64,000 nucleotides of DNA from NCBI RefSeq assembly GCF_007751035.1, contig NZ_CP036433.1, forward strand, positions 8,475,001 through 8,539,000, read 5' to 3'. The notes below the pieces were generated by a model. It ran no database searches. It had not been told where the DNA came from and saw only the letters and a program-made list of their open reading frames with translations. This DNA comes from Lignipirellula cremea. Lineage in GTDB: Bacteria > Planctomycetota > Planctomycetia > Pirellulales > Pirellulaceae. Position 1 is the stretch's first letter. Every line of letters starts with the position of its first letter. The translations under genes and the position numbers were made by a program. Of the stretch, positions 56,136-64,000 are shown one piece after another.

Positions 56136-57422
56136 ATGCGCAGGCAAGGATTTACCTTGGTTGAATTGCTAGTTGTGATAGCAATCATTGGGGTTCTTGT
56201 CGCCATGCTGTTACCCGCGGTGCAAGCCGCGCGGGAAGCAGCGCGTCGATCGCAGTGCTCCAACAACATGAAACAGCTGCTCGTAGGAGTGCAGCACTTT
56301 CACGACAACCATCTTTCGCTGCCCACCTACAACGGCATCTTTCCGCCGGTCGGCGGCAGCACGCTCCAGACGGCAGAGCCGCGGGCAATTTACGGCAGCT
56401 GGTTCGTTCACCTGATGCCGTATCTGGAAGAGAGCGCGATCTACAGCCAGATCCTGGCCGACGTCAAACAGTACACCAACACGGGCGCCTTTGTTTCGGC
56501 TCCGGGCGGCACGCTGATCACTCCCGCTGTTGCGGCCGGCTGGTCTCCTTCGCCGCGTCTTGTTAGCCCGGCAGTCCCTGCCAGGTACAACGATTATGTG
56601 GGCAGCCAGGAATGGGTCGAATCGACTAACGGCAACGGCTACACCATTTTGACGCTGCAGTGGGTTCCGCCGCGCACGCCCGACGCGGGCACAGGCACGC
56701 CGGCCGTTTATGACTATACGGGCTGCACTTACACCCCCGGATCGCCTGCCGTTTATGGGCCGCCGGGACCGCCCGTTAATGGCTATGTGGGAATCTGGCG
56801 GCCGGAGATTCGCAAGCTGACGTTCGATGTGCTGCGTTGTCCGTCGGAAACAACCGGCGGCTCCCGCGGTTTGGTCTACAGTGACAACTGGGGCTCGACC
56901 AACTATGTGGCCAACTGGAATGCTTTTACCGATGGCAACACGACCAAAGGCTACCAGGCCCCGCCGTCAGACTTTTCACGGATGTCTGATGGTCTTTCCA
57001 GCACGGTCTTTATTGGCGAAGCGTACGCGCTGTGCGAAAATCGCGGACGCACGGCCTTGCTGGCCTGGCACAAAGGGGACGGCGGCTACAACAACGGCGG
57101 CGTGCACAATTTCGGCCTGACCTTCAGCCTGAGCAACCACCAGGTCGACCTGGGCAACGGCCCCGTAACGGTCAGCAGCAGCAAAGGCGCCCCCAATCCG
57201 ATTATCAACCCGCAACTGGTGTTTCCCCTGCAGGTGCGGCCGCATCCGACCCAGACCGGGGCGAGCGGGTGTTCCAGTCTGACCGCCCAGACCCGGCACT
57301 CCGCCATGAATGTGGCCTTTGGCGACGGCTCCGTGCAGTCGATCTCTGCTTCCGTCGCGACCGACATCTGGATGCGACTGATGCTGCCCGACGACGGCCT
57401 GGCGAACCCGCAAGAATACTAG
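56136..57422 (+). CDS. DUF1559 protein with type IV pilin-like N-terminus
   Basis: This 428-residue protein belongs to a family expanded in planctomycetes. The N-terminus [20 protein letters not shown] (5-24) is a prepilin-type cleavage and helix segment, followed by [20 protein letters not shown] (about 25-44). The C-terminus has the H-x9-DG pattern [13 protein letters not shown] (about 388-400). These proteins are probably exported and assembled or anchored as pseudopilins; their role is unknown. AGGGA precedes the ATG. The preceding region holds MITE-like elements, so its genomic site may be variable. Confidence 0.95.
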   Translation: MRRQGFTLVELLVVIAIIGVLVAMLLPAVQAAREAARRSQCSNNMKQLLVGVQHFHDNHLSLPTYNGIFPPVGGSTLQTAEPRAIYGSWFVHLMPYLEESAIYSQILADVKQYTNTGAFVSAPGGTLITPAVAAGWSPSPRLVSPAVPARYNDYVGSQEWVESTNGNGYTILTLQWVPPRTPDAGTGTPAVYDYTGCTYTPGSPAVYGPPGPPVNGYVGIWRPEIRKLTFDVLRCPSETTGGSRGLVYSDNWGSTNYVANWNAFTDGNTTKGYQAPPSDFSRMSDGLSSTVFIGEAYALCENRGRTALLAWHKGDGGYNNGGVHNFGLTFSLSNHQVDLGNGPVTVSSSKGAPNPIINPQLVFPLQVRPHPTQTGASGCSSLTAQTRHSAMNVAFGDGSVQSISASVATDIWMRLMLPDDGLANPQEY

Positions 57423-57588
57423 GAGCGATTGTCGCGTCTTTCCTCCGCCGGTCGCTTTTCAGAGCCCGGCAGACGCCGTTTTCCCTCGGCGATGCGGTCC
57501 TGCTTTCCCGGACCACGCCGACCTGACCGGGGGCCGTTACTTTCCGCCATGCTCTCGGGCGTTCCGGCTGGCGGCTGCGGATCGATAC

Positions 57589-57612
57589 GAAAAAAGCCCC
57601 GATATCGGGGCT
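57589..57612 (-). terminator. Rho-independent terminator
   Basis: The 18-base perfect palindrome AGCCCCGATATCGGGGCT (57595-57612) is preceded on the plus strand by GAAAAA, which becomes a T-run after the hairpin for minus-strand transcripts. It therefore ends the small membrane-protein gene at 57646. It may also act on the DUF1559 transcript from the other side, where CTCTTTCC follows. Confidence 0.85.
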
Positions 57613-57645
57613 CTCTTTCCTTCCTGGTGATCGGGATCGCGTGGC

Positions 57646-57867
57646 TTAGTGGATGGCCCAGCCCGAGTCGGCGGTCAACGACTGGGAGAAAATGGCCGCA
57701 CCGTGCATCCGCGAGACGGCAGGCCTGGCAGGCGTCCGTTCGGGGGCGACCGTAGCTGCGGTCAAAGCGGTCGGCCCGTGCACCAGGACTTCCATCACGC
57801 AGAGCACCATCAAAACGGCCAGAATAACGAACGGGATCGAAAGCGAAGCAATGAAGATGAAAGCCAT
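57646..57867 (-). CDS. Small single-pass membrane protein
   Basis: This 73-residue protein starts MAFIFIASL and has one strongly hydrophobic helix (about 3-28, FIASLSIPFVILAVLMVLCVMEVLV). A polar, Ala/Pro-rich tail follows. AAGGAG lies eight bases before the ATG at 57867, which decides the start over an upstream one at 57909. No family is recognised. A terminator follows its stop codon. Its product may be a small membrane-associated partner, but nothing identifies it. Confidence 0.7.
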   Translation of the reverse strand: MAFIFIASLSIPFVILAVLMVLCVMEVLVHGPTALTAATVAPERTPARPAVSRMHGAAIFSQSLTADSGWAIH

Positions 57868-58042
57868 GTCAGGCTCCTTGTCGATGGAGAAAACTTGAAA
57901 GCTTCCCACCGTATCCCGGTGGCGGAAGCGAGCGAATGAGTGTCATCCGCCGTTACAAGTTCATCCCCAAAGACCCGCATCGCCGGACAAACTGTTCCGG
58001 GATTTTTTCGCCGCCGCTTGAAAACACGGGGCAAAACGCACG

Positions 58043-58441
58043 CTACTTGATAGAAATCGTGCGTGCTTCTTTATTGCCATGAGCGGGAACATCGACCTTG
58101 AGACTGTCGACTTCCCAGACCTCGCCCTTTTTATGGCCGCTGACCGAGGCGACGCCGGTGCCTTCCGGGCCGGACACGTTAAACGTGGCCGATGCCGAGG
58201 TGAAACCGTTCTTGATATCGATGCTGTTGGAATTCGGCCGATTCGAGGCTTTGACGGGAGAACCCAGCTCGCGAGCGAGTTCTTCATTCGATTCAATCAG
58301 CGGAATCGCGGCCTGCTGAGCCCCGTTGGGGGAGGCCAGACCGACGATACCCCAGACGCAGAAGCCGCACACGCAGAACATCGGGAGCGCGATCAGAACA
58401 AGAATCCAGAGCCACCAGTTCGCTTTATTTTGGGCTGGCAT
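58043..58441 (-). CDS. Coa1/Tim21-like membrane protein
   Basis: This 132-residue protein has one N-terminal membrane helix (about 9-35, WWLWILVLIALPMFCVCGFCVWGIVGL). A globular domain, IPLIESNEELARELGSPVKA (about 46-65) and KGEVWEVDSLKVDVPAH (about 103-119), follows and resembles the Coa1/Tim21 family linked in mitochondria to cytochrome oxidase assembly. Bacterial members are of unknown function. The start at 58441 has AAAGG upstream. No oxidase genes are nearby. Confidence 0.75.
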   Translation of the reverse strand: MPAQNKANWWLWILVLIALPMFCVCGFCVWGIVGLASPNGAQQAAIPLIESNEELARELGSPVKASNRPNSNSIDIKNGFTSASATFNVSGPEGTGVASVSGHKKGEVWEVDSLKVDVPAHGNKEARTISIK

Positions 58442-58473
58442 GGGAAGCCTTTACGAGACGACGCAGTGGTGGG

Positions 58474-59151
58474 TTAGGACTTTTTTTCAGCACGGGCCAT
58501 CGCCAGCATTTCGGCGACGGTGAGTTTGCTGGGATCAATCTTCTTCGCGGCCGGTTTCTCCTCCGGCGCAGCCGGTTCTTCGACCGGAGCAGCGGGAGCC
58601 GGTTTTTCTGCAGCAGGAGCTTTCGCTGCGGGAGCTGCTTCGGCTGCGGGAGCTTTTGCTCCAGCTTTGTTGGCGCGTGCGGCGGCCAGCATCTCTTCGA
58701 CGCTCATTTTGCGAGGGTCGCTGGCGGCGGGGGCTGCCTTGGCGGCCGGGGCCGGTTTCTCCGCTTTGGCGGCCGGAGCGGCTGCTTTATTGGCGCGGGC
58801 CGCGGCCAGCATTTCTTCCATCGACATTTTGGCGGGCGCTTTGGCGGCAGGCTTGTCGCCCGCCGGAGCCTTGGCCGCCGGTTTGGCGGCGGGCTTGGCC
58901 TTGGCTTTTGTCTCTTTTTCCACTTTGGGAAGCGGCTGATCGACCACCTTGAGGTAATCAAGAGCGATATCGAACCAGCCGATATTCAAGGCGTACTCGT
59001 CAAATTCGACCAGCGCCCGGCCGCTCATATTGACCGTCTTGATGCGGCCCGTAAGCCCTTCGAACCGCCGAAGTTCCGCCCGATCGCCAGCGATCACGAC
59101 ATACTTATCGGTGTATTCACGTTTGAGTCGGTCGATGTTTTCGAACACCAT
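58474..59151 (-). CDS. Planctomycete protein with three EEMLAAARA repeats
   Basis: This 225-residue protein has a compact N-terminal domain (about 1-72) with YVVIAGDRAELRRFEGLTG and TVNMSGRALVEFDEY, resembling a KOW/SH3-like barrel. An Ala/Pro/Lys-rich low-complexity part follows in which one motif recurs three times: KMSMEEMLAAARANK (108-122), KMSVEEMLAAARANK (148-162) and KLTVAEMLAMARAEK (209-223). The repeats look like short helices on flexible linkers, possible docking sites for a partner. Function is unknown. The start at 59151 is preferred; upstream codons to 59361 are unconserved and lack a site. Confidence 0.75.
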   Translation of the reverse strand: MVFENIDRLKREYTDKYVVIAGDRAELRRFEGLTGRIKTVNMSGRALVEFDEYALNIGWFDIALDYLKVVDQPLPKVEKETKAKAKPAAKPAAKAPAGDKPAAKAPAKMSMEEMLAAARANKAAAPAAKAEKPAPAAKAAPAASDPRKMSVEEMLAAARANKAGAKAPAAEAAPAAKAPAAEKPAPAAPVEEPAAPEEKPAAKKIDPSKLTVAEMLAMARAEKKS

Positions 59152-59472
59152 TTGTCGAACACCATTACTTAAGATCACGGCGCCGCAGATTCCTGCGCGA
59201 GAATAAAATGCATGGGTAATTGTCGTTTTACCGCCCGCATTTATCAAGGGCGCCTGCGACGGCAGTTCGCCACTGGGGGTGAATCGCCCCCCCGACCTGC
59301 CGGCAAATCGCTCAAAGTCCTGACGCACCGGCAAGTATTTATTGCTAAGGCTCGCCGCCACTCATAAGATAAGCAGCCGTTGATCTTGTTTTTGTAGTGG
59401 TTCGGACGTTGCTTTTCCAAATGAACGGACGAGCGGTCTGACCTTCTGCGGCTTCTCCCTGGGGGCGTTACC
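59152..59472. other. Divergent spacer
   Basis: This 321-base spacer separates the EEMLAAARA-repeat gene (minus) from the dihaem protein (plus) and should contain both promoters. The reverse frame of the former is open to 59361 but lacks conserved residues or a ribosome binding site. No other feature was found. Confidence 0.4.
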
Positions 59473-62400
59473 ATGCCAGCTGCTGTACGGAATCTGCTTT
59501 GGCTGTTACTTCTGCTGGCGGCAAGTCCGGTGTGGGCGGAAAAGCATACGGGCGTGCTGAACATCAAACCGGCGGAGATCAGCAGCGACGCCAGCGTGAA
59601 GTACGACTACCCGATTGTCTACGTCCGCTCGCCCCGCTGGGTCGAGGACCGTGGCGAACAACGGCCGGCCCGCTGGGCCGAGTTTGCGCATGCCTTTAGC
59701 GTCACGCCCGGCTCCGACCTGATGCTACTCTACCCCGACGGCAAGGAAGAACTGCTGGTCGCCGGGGGCGAAGGCGCGGTGCAGGATCCGTATGTCTCCT
59801 TCGATGGGGAAACGGTCTACTACACGCACTTCCACCAGGCAACCAGCGAACCGAACGCGGCCGGCGCCGACATCTATAGAATCCACGTCCCCAGCCGGAA
59901 AATCGTGCAACTGACGAAACAGGAGTTCGCCCCCAGCTATCCGGGCGAAGATCAACGCTACGGCGTGTATCACATGCACCCCTGCCCTGTCCCGGGCGGA
60001 CGGGTGGCTTTTGTGAGCAGCCGCAACGGTTACCTGCCGTCCCCCAAGAGTTATCCGCAAATCTCGATGCAGTTGCATACGATGGACGATGACGGCCAGA
60101 ACCTGGAGACGATCGGGCATTTCAACCTGGCGGGGGCTTTGCATCCGGTCATTCTGAAAGACGGCCGTCTGCTGTTCAGCTCGCTGGAGAACATGGGGCT
60201 GCGAAACTACATTCTGTGGGGCATCTGGAGCATTCATCCTGACGGCTCCAACTGGGCGCCGGTCGTCAGCGCGTTGCATGGGCACAGCAGCCCTTCAGCA
60301 TGGCACTTTCAGACGCAGCTGTCCGACGAGAACGTGGTGGTCGAGCTGTACTACAACCAGAACCAGAAAGGTTTTGGGTCGTTGTTCCGCATCCCGCCGA
60401 CGGCTCCGGCCGGCGAATCGGCCTTTGGTCCCGGCGACATCGCCGACGAGCGGAACCCGGGCTGGGACTTCCTGGGCTACAACGGCAAGTCCTTCCGCGT
60501 ACCGTTTACTCCCAATGGCATGACGTCCTTGACTCCATGGATCCGAACCAACGACTTTCCGGCCTGGCCTGCGGACGCGGCCGATGAAAACTCGCCCCGC
60601 ATCGGCAAGGTCACCCATCCGTGCGGAGCGCCCGACAATCATCTGCTGCTGTCCTGGACGCTCGGCCCGATCGGCGGTTCCGCCGGCGCGGTGCGTCCCC
60701 ACATGGGCCCGCAGCCCATCGACTCCGGCATTTACCTGGTCAAGAACGCCGAAGCCACGACCGAGCCCGGCCAGATGCTGCTCATCAAAAACGACCCCAA
60801 GTACAACGAGCAATGGCCGCGACCGCTGGTCAGCTACCAGCGCGTCTATGGCGTGGCGGAACCGAAGAACCTGTCCCGAAAAACGCCGCCCCAGCATGCC
60901 GAGCAGCTGCCGCCAGGCACGCCGTTTGGACTGGTCGGCACTTCCAGCTTTTACAAACGGGAAAGCGCCCCGATGGGCCAGGTAGAGCCCGGCAGCGTGA
61001 CGTCGACCTTCCCCAAAAACTACCGAGGCCAAAGCTGGAACCCGTACGACTCCGAGTTCACCGGCACCATCTGGAACTGGCAAGGGCAAGGCTCCGACGC
61101 CGGCCGTTACGACAACAGCGACATCCACGCCGTGCGGATCCTGGCCTTTGAACCGAACGCTTCCACCAAAGCCGCCGGCAACCGCTATGGCTACCCGGCC
61201 TTTTCCAATCACGCCATGGAACGGCTCCGCATCCTGGGCGAAGTGCCGCTGCGCAAGTTCCAGGGCGAGCAGCAGCCGCTGGACCCTGACGGCAATCCCG
61301 ACACTAGTTTCCTGGCCCGCATTCCGGCCGACGTGGCGTTCACCTTCCAGACGATCGATCGCCGGGGGATGGTGCTCAACATGGCCCAGACCTGGCACCA
61401 GGTCCGGCCCGGCGAAGCCCGGCAGGACTGCGGCGGCTGCCACGCCCACAGCCAGCAGCCGACCCTGTTCGAGGACACGATCGCCGCCACGCCCAACTAC
61501 GAGGTATTTGATCTGACCGACCGCACGCCGCTGCTCACCTCGCCGGAGAATGACGCATCCGGCCAGCGCTGGGACGCCGACAACGCGACCGGTTTGCGTT
61601 ATGTGGACGGCCCGCAGGATGTGGAGTATCACCGCGATATCAAGCCGATTTTCGCCCGCAGCTGCGTCGCCTGCCACTCGGGCAAAACGGGCAAGGCGGC
61701 CGCCGGCCTGGTGCTGGACGACGATGAAACGCTGATCGACAACCTGCCTGGCACTTACTTCCGCCTGGCGGAAGATCAGCGGGCCCGGTTCAGCCCGCGG
61801 CGACTGGAAGCGCGGAACAACGGCGAACAGTACGTCGTACGCGACCTGTTCCATCGGCACATGGGATCGCACTACGTGTGGAAGTTCCAGTCCCGCCGCA
61901 GCCTGCTGGCCTGGAAAATTTTTGGCGAACGGCTGGACGGCTGGGATAACGACGAGATCCCCAGCGAGTTCGTCGGCCCAACCGATCCCCGCCGCAAACT
62001 GCTGCACCTTCCCGGCGGCGAAGCGCCGACGGCCGAGCATCGGTTGTACCTGGGCGACATCGACTTTACCGGCAGTATCATGCCGCCGCCCGCCGCCGTC
62101 GCCCAGGGGAAAGCGGCCGCGTTATCCGATGAAGATCGGCGGACGATCGTCCGCTGGATCGACCTGGGATGCCCAATCGACCTGGCGAACCTGGCCGTTC
62201 CCAAAGCGGGCGAGCGGATCGCCTCGGGCTTTCTCGATGACGACCAGCGTCCCACGCTGACGCTGGCGCAACCGGCCCGGATTCAGACGCAGCCGCTGCA
62301 GTCGATCCTGATCGGCATGCACGACTATAACTCGGGTCTCGACCTGGACAGCTTCGAAGTGACGGCCGACTTCCCGGTCAACGGCGCCCCCGCCGGCGAG

Positions 62401-62559
62401 AATCTGGCCAGCCAGTTCCAGTCGCTACCCGGCTACCGCTGGGAGCTAAAGCTCGACCAGCCGCTCGCCCTGCAGCAAGGTAAAGTGGTCGTATTAATCA
62501 AAGACCAGCAAGGCAACCAGAGCCAGATCGACCGCGTCTTTACGCAGTCCGGCAAGTAG
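59473..62559 (+). CDS. Large exported dihaem c protein, hydrazine synthase alpha-like
   Basis: This 1028-residue protein starts with a signal peptide (NLLWLLLLLAASPVWA, about 7-22). The N-terminal half is a beta-propeller-like repeat region (for example YVSFDGETVYYTHFHQ and HPCPVPGGRVAFVSSRNGY). Two CxxCH haem-c motifs follow, CGGCH (653-657) and CVACH (731-735). The C-terminal part (about 850-1028) contains LYLGDIDFTGSIMPPPAAVA and IVRWIDLGCPIDLA, as in cytochrome-like planctomycete proteins. The architecture resembles the HzsA domain family, but there is no sign of the other hydrazine synthase subunits, so anammox activity is not implied. It is probably periplasmic and redox-active with unknown substrate. 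Confidence 0.82.
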   Translation: MPAAVRNLLWLLLLLAASPVWAEKHTGVLNIKPAEISSDASVKYDYPIVYVRSPRWVEDRGEQRPARWAEFAHAFSVTPGSDLMLLYPDGKEELLVAGGEGAVQDPYVSFDGETVYYTHFHQATSEPNAAGADIYRIHVPSRKIVQLTKQEFAPSYPGEDQRYGVYHMHPCPVPGGRVAFVSSRNGYLPSPKSYPQISMQLHTMDDDGQNLETIGHFNLAGALHPVILKDGRLLFSSLENMGLRNYILWGIWSIHPDGSNWAPVVSALHGHSSPSAWHFQTQLSDENVVVELYYNQNQKGFGSLFRIPPTAPAGESAFGPGDIADERNPGWDFLGYNGKSFRVPFTPNGMTSLTPWIRTNDFPAWPADAADENSPRIGKVTHPCGAPDNHLLLSWTLGPIGGSAGAVRPHMGPQPIDSGIYLVKNAEATTEPGQMLLIKNDPKYNEQWPRPLVSYQRVYGVAEPKNLSRKTPPQHAEQLPPGTPFGLVGTSSFYKRESAPMGQVEPGSVTSTFPKNYRGQSWNPYDSEFTGTIWNWQGQGSDAGRYDNSDIHAVRILAFEPNASTKAAGNRYGYPAFSNHAMERLRILGEVPLRKFQGEQQPLDPDGNPDTSFLARIPADVAFTFQTIDRRGMVLNMAQTWHQVRPGEARQDCGGCHAHSQQPTLFEDTIAATPNYEVFDLTDRTPLLTSPENDASGQRWDADNATGLRYVDGPQDVEYHRDIKPIFARSCVACHSGKTGKAAAGLVLDDDETLIDNLPGTYFRLAEDQRARFSPRRLEARNNGEQYVVRDLFHRHMGSHYVWKFQSRRSLLAWKIFGERLDGWDNDEIPSEFVGPTDPRRKLLHLPGGEAPTAEHRLYLGDIDFTGSIMPPPAAVAQGKAAALSDEDRRTIVRWIDLGCPIDLANLAVPKAGERIASGFLDDDQRPTLTLAQPARIQTQPLQSILIGMHDYNSGLDLDSFEVTADFPVNGAPAGENLASQFQSLPGYRWELKLDQPLALQQGKVVVLIKDQQGNQSQIDRVFTQSGK

Positions 62560-63392
62560 CGGACGGGTCCCTGTGGTCTGGCCGGGCGATTCGCTTGCGG
62601 CGCCCGACCTGGCGACAAGATTTACAAGTACCGCGGAAACGACTCAGTCGCTTCTGAACACGCCTCCTCCACATTTCGCCGAAACAGGTCGTTCGTGAAT
62701 GCTTCCGCATCGGGCGACTGGATGGCGGGCCACGCTGCGGTTGGCGCTTCCGAATGCCTGCCGTATCGGGCGAATCTGGAATGGGAAGGGCGTCTTTCCG
62801 TCCGGGGCGGGGCGGGCCGAGTCGCCTGGGAAGAACTCACCGAGACGGGTTCGCAGGAGGTCAGGCTGGCGGAGGGTGCGAACAGAATTCGGAGCGCCAG
62901 ATTCAGTTGATGACGCATGGTGGGGTTCCTTCATTCAGAATCCAGGAGCAGCCGGCCGACGATTACTGTCGGCGAGCGTCGCCAACAACAGGTCGGCGTC
63001 TGCAAGGGAAGCATCGAATGGCGCCTTAAACGGACGCGGAATCCCAGATAAATTCGGTTTTCATCCAACTTTTCTTCGGCACTGCCTGCCGCGAGGACTC
63101 AAGCCCCAGTGGAAAACGACTGCCGCGTTCCGGCTCGCGATGACAGTCCAGGCTTCCCTCCAGCATGCGGGCGATGCGCCTGGCGAACTGGGAAGGGCGA
63201 AAGCTCCGCCCCGATAGAAAACGGCCTGGTGGACGCAGGTGAAGGGCAACGCGTGATAGCTTGCCCGTAAATCCCAATCAGAAGAAATCGCCGGCTGGCC
63301 TTATCCAGAAGCAGCGCACGGCCAGCAAAAAGCCCTGGCGGCTCATCGCCAGGGCGTATCCGTAAAATCCTTGCGGTCTTCGAGAAGCGTCT
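62560..63392. other. Long spacer without a supported gene
   Basis: This 833-base stretch lies between the dihaem protein and the hydrolase gene, which converge on it. Several overlapping frames exist on both strands, among them a minus-strand frame of 98 codons at 62622-62918 with AAGGAA upstream of its ATG (MRHQLNLALRILFAP). None shows a recognisable product, and the frames conflict. It may hold decayed genes. The right end contains the terminator of the hydrolase gene. Confidence 0.4.
63327..63355 (-). terminator. Rho-independent terminator of the hydrolase gene
   Basis: For minus-strand transcripts the stem GCCCTGGCG (63347-63355 read in reverse) pairs with CGCCAGGGC around a six-base loop and is followed by TTTTT (63327-63331 read in reverse). 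It lies 38 bases past the hydrolase stop codon, the expected place. Confidence 0.88.
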
Positions 63393-64000
63393 TTACGCGC
63401 CGCAAGAGGTGCTGGCTACCGGGGCGGTCTGCTCCAGGAAGCTGAGCGTGGCGTCGACGAACTCGTTGCACTTCTCGAACGGGACCATGTGGCCGCAGTC
63501 TTCGATGACCTGCAGCTGCGCATGCGGCAGGTGCTGGGCGTAGTACTCGCCGTGGGCCACGGGGATGAGCAGATCTTCGCGGCCCCAGATCACTTGCACC
63601 GGGCAGCCGATCCGACGCAAATGGTTCGGCAGCTTGGGATTGTGCAGGTAGGGGTTCCAGGCCACCCGGGCCGTGGCTTCCCGCGCTCGCAGCCAGAGCA
63701 GGATGCGCGGGTCGTCCAGCGAGTCAGGCATCGCCAGCTTGACCGACGGATGGTCGACGTCGTGAAAGATCAGCTTCCGCAGTTTGTCGAAGTCGTCGAT
63801 GAACAGCTCCGCCATCGGCGACCCCTCGACGCGCAAACCGGCCGCGGCCACGATCACCAGCTTCTGCACCAGCTCCGGCCGGACAATCGCCAGCTCCAGC
63901 CCCAGCCAGGCGCCGAGCGAGAAACCGACGACCGGCACATTCGTCAGGCCAAGCGTTTCCATCAGATCGACGTAGTGCCAGACCATGTCGCCCAGGTCGT
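63393..64000 (-). CDS. Alpha/beta-hydrolase fold protein, cut by window edge
   Basis: The last 200 or so residues of this hydrolase are in the window; the frame is open to the right end, so the start lies beyond 64000. The nucleophile elbow is GFSLGAW, with Ser as nucleophile, the acid is probably Asp in WGREDLLIP, and the His is in EDCGHMVPFE. The helical cap region around ELFIDDFDKLRKLIFHDVDHPS is typical of small-molecule hydrolases such as MhpC-like or epoxide-hydrolase-like enzymes. The substrate is unknown. A strong terminator follows the stop codon. Confidence 0.88.
   Translation of the reverse strand, partial: DLGDMVWHYVDLMETLGLTNVPVVGFSLGAWLGLELAIVRPELVQKLVIVAAAGLRVEGSPMAELFIDDFDKLRKLIFHDVDHPSVKLAMPDSLDDPRILLWLRAREATARVAWNPYLHNPKLPNHLRRIGCPVQVIWGREDLLIPVAHGEYYAQHLPHAQLQVIEDCGHMVPFEKCNEFVDATLSFLEQTAPVASTSCGA

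Noticed and set aside
60295-62040. 581-codon minus-strand frame opposite the dihaem protein
   Set aside because: The plus strand has a signal peptide and haem motifs; the reverse frame has none.
62622-62918. Minus-strand 98-codon frame with AAGGAA upstream of its ATG
   Set aside because: The ribosome binding site is fair, but the sequence is low in complexity, conflicts with other frames of equal quality, and has no recognisable product. It may be a remnant.

Overview
The window reads as chromosomal DNA of a planctomycete, most likely of the Pirellulaceae type. This is inferred from gene content, not from any marker RNA: a DUF1559 protein with a type-IV-pilin-like N-terminus and a C-terminal H-x9-DG motif, a DUF4838 protein, a large c-type-haem protein resembling hydrazine synthase alpha, short J-domain-like proteins with a tail anchor, Tat-exported enolase-like and amidohydrolase proteins, tetrahydromethanopterin (H4MPT) pathway genes next to guaA, and biosynthetic operons split into single genes. 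Most of the DNA is GC-rich. Three lower-GC patches (about 300-940, 13100-15000 and 44300-46200) carry accessory genes. No rRNA, tRNA, CRISPR array or intact insertion sequence was found.

Region by region. 1-940: a PemK/MazF-like toxin gene followed by a strongly folded, RNA-like segment. 1011-7755: a divergent tripartite efflux locus whose TolC-like gene is frameshifted and whose adaptor gene has an in-frame amber codon, while the RND pump gene is intact. 7951-12795: an AsmA-like protein, aroC, trpA and trpB. 13121-14994: an anti-phage dCMP/dCTP deaminase of the DcdV/AvcD type, translationally coupled to a 62-residue protein. 15098-18432: a two-component system. 18628-25000: small lipoprotein, archease, pgsA, J-like protein, acetyltransferase, small membrane proteins and a CbpA-type DnaJ. 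25294-29741: phosphoglycerate mutase, STAS protein, DapA-like aldolase, trpD and a DUF2064 transferase. 30550-41820: enolase-like protein, dehydrogenase, recG, hemB, PAQR protein, ribH, Ser/Thr kinase, amidohydrolase and ruvA. 41945-44259: rpsG, rpsL and hisA. 44338-46195: an accessory island with an ankyrin protein and a protein carrying nuclease-like and HEPN-like motifs, bounded by related short repeats. 46682-52520: an EF-G-like GTPase, a retropepsin-like protein, and guaA with two H4MPT-linked genes. 52903-62559: DUF4838, a pair of MITE-like elements, DUF1559, small proteins, and the dihaem protein. An alpha/beta hydrolase runs off the right end.

How the genes fit together. aroC, trpA, trpB and trpD cover parts of chorismate and tryptophan synthesis in separate loci. 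hemB, ribH, guaA and hisA are single biosynthetic genes. recG and ruvA both act on branched DNA. The most unusual content is the three accessory patches (toxin plus folded RNA; DcdV plus small partner; ankyrin plus HEPN protein in repeat-bounded units), the doubly damaged efflux locus, an EF-G paralogue lacking the catalytic His, and non-coding repeat families shared between distant intergenic regions.
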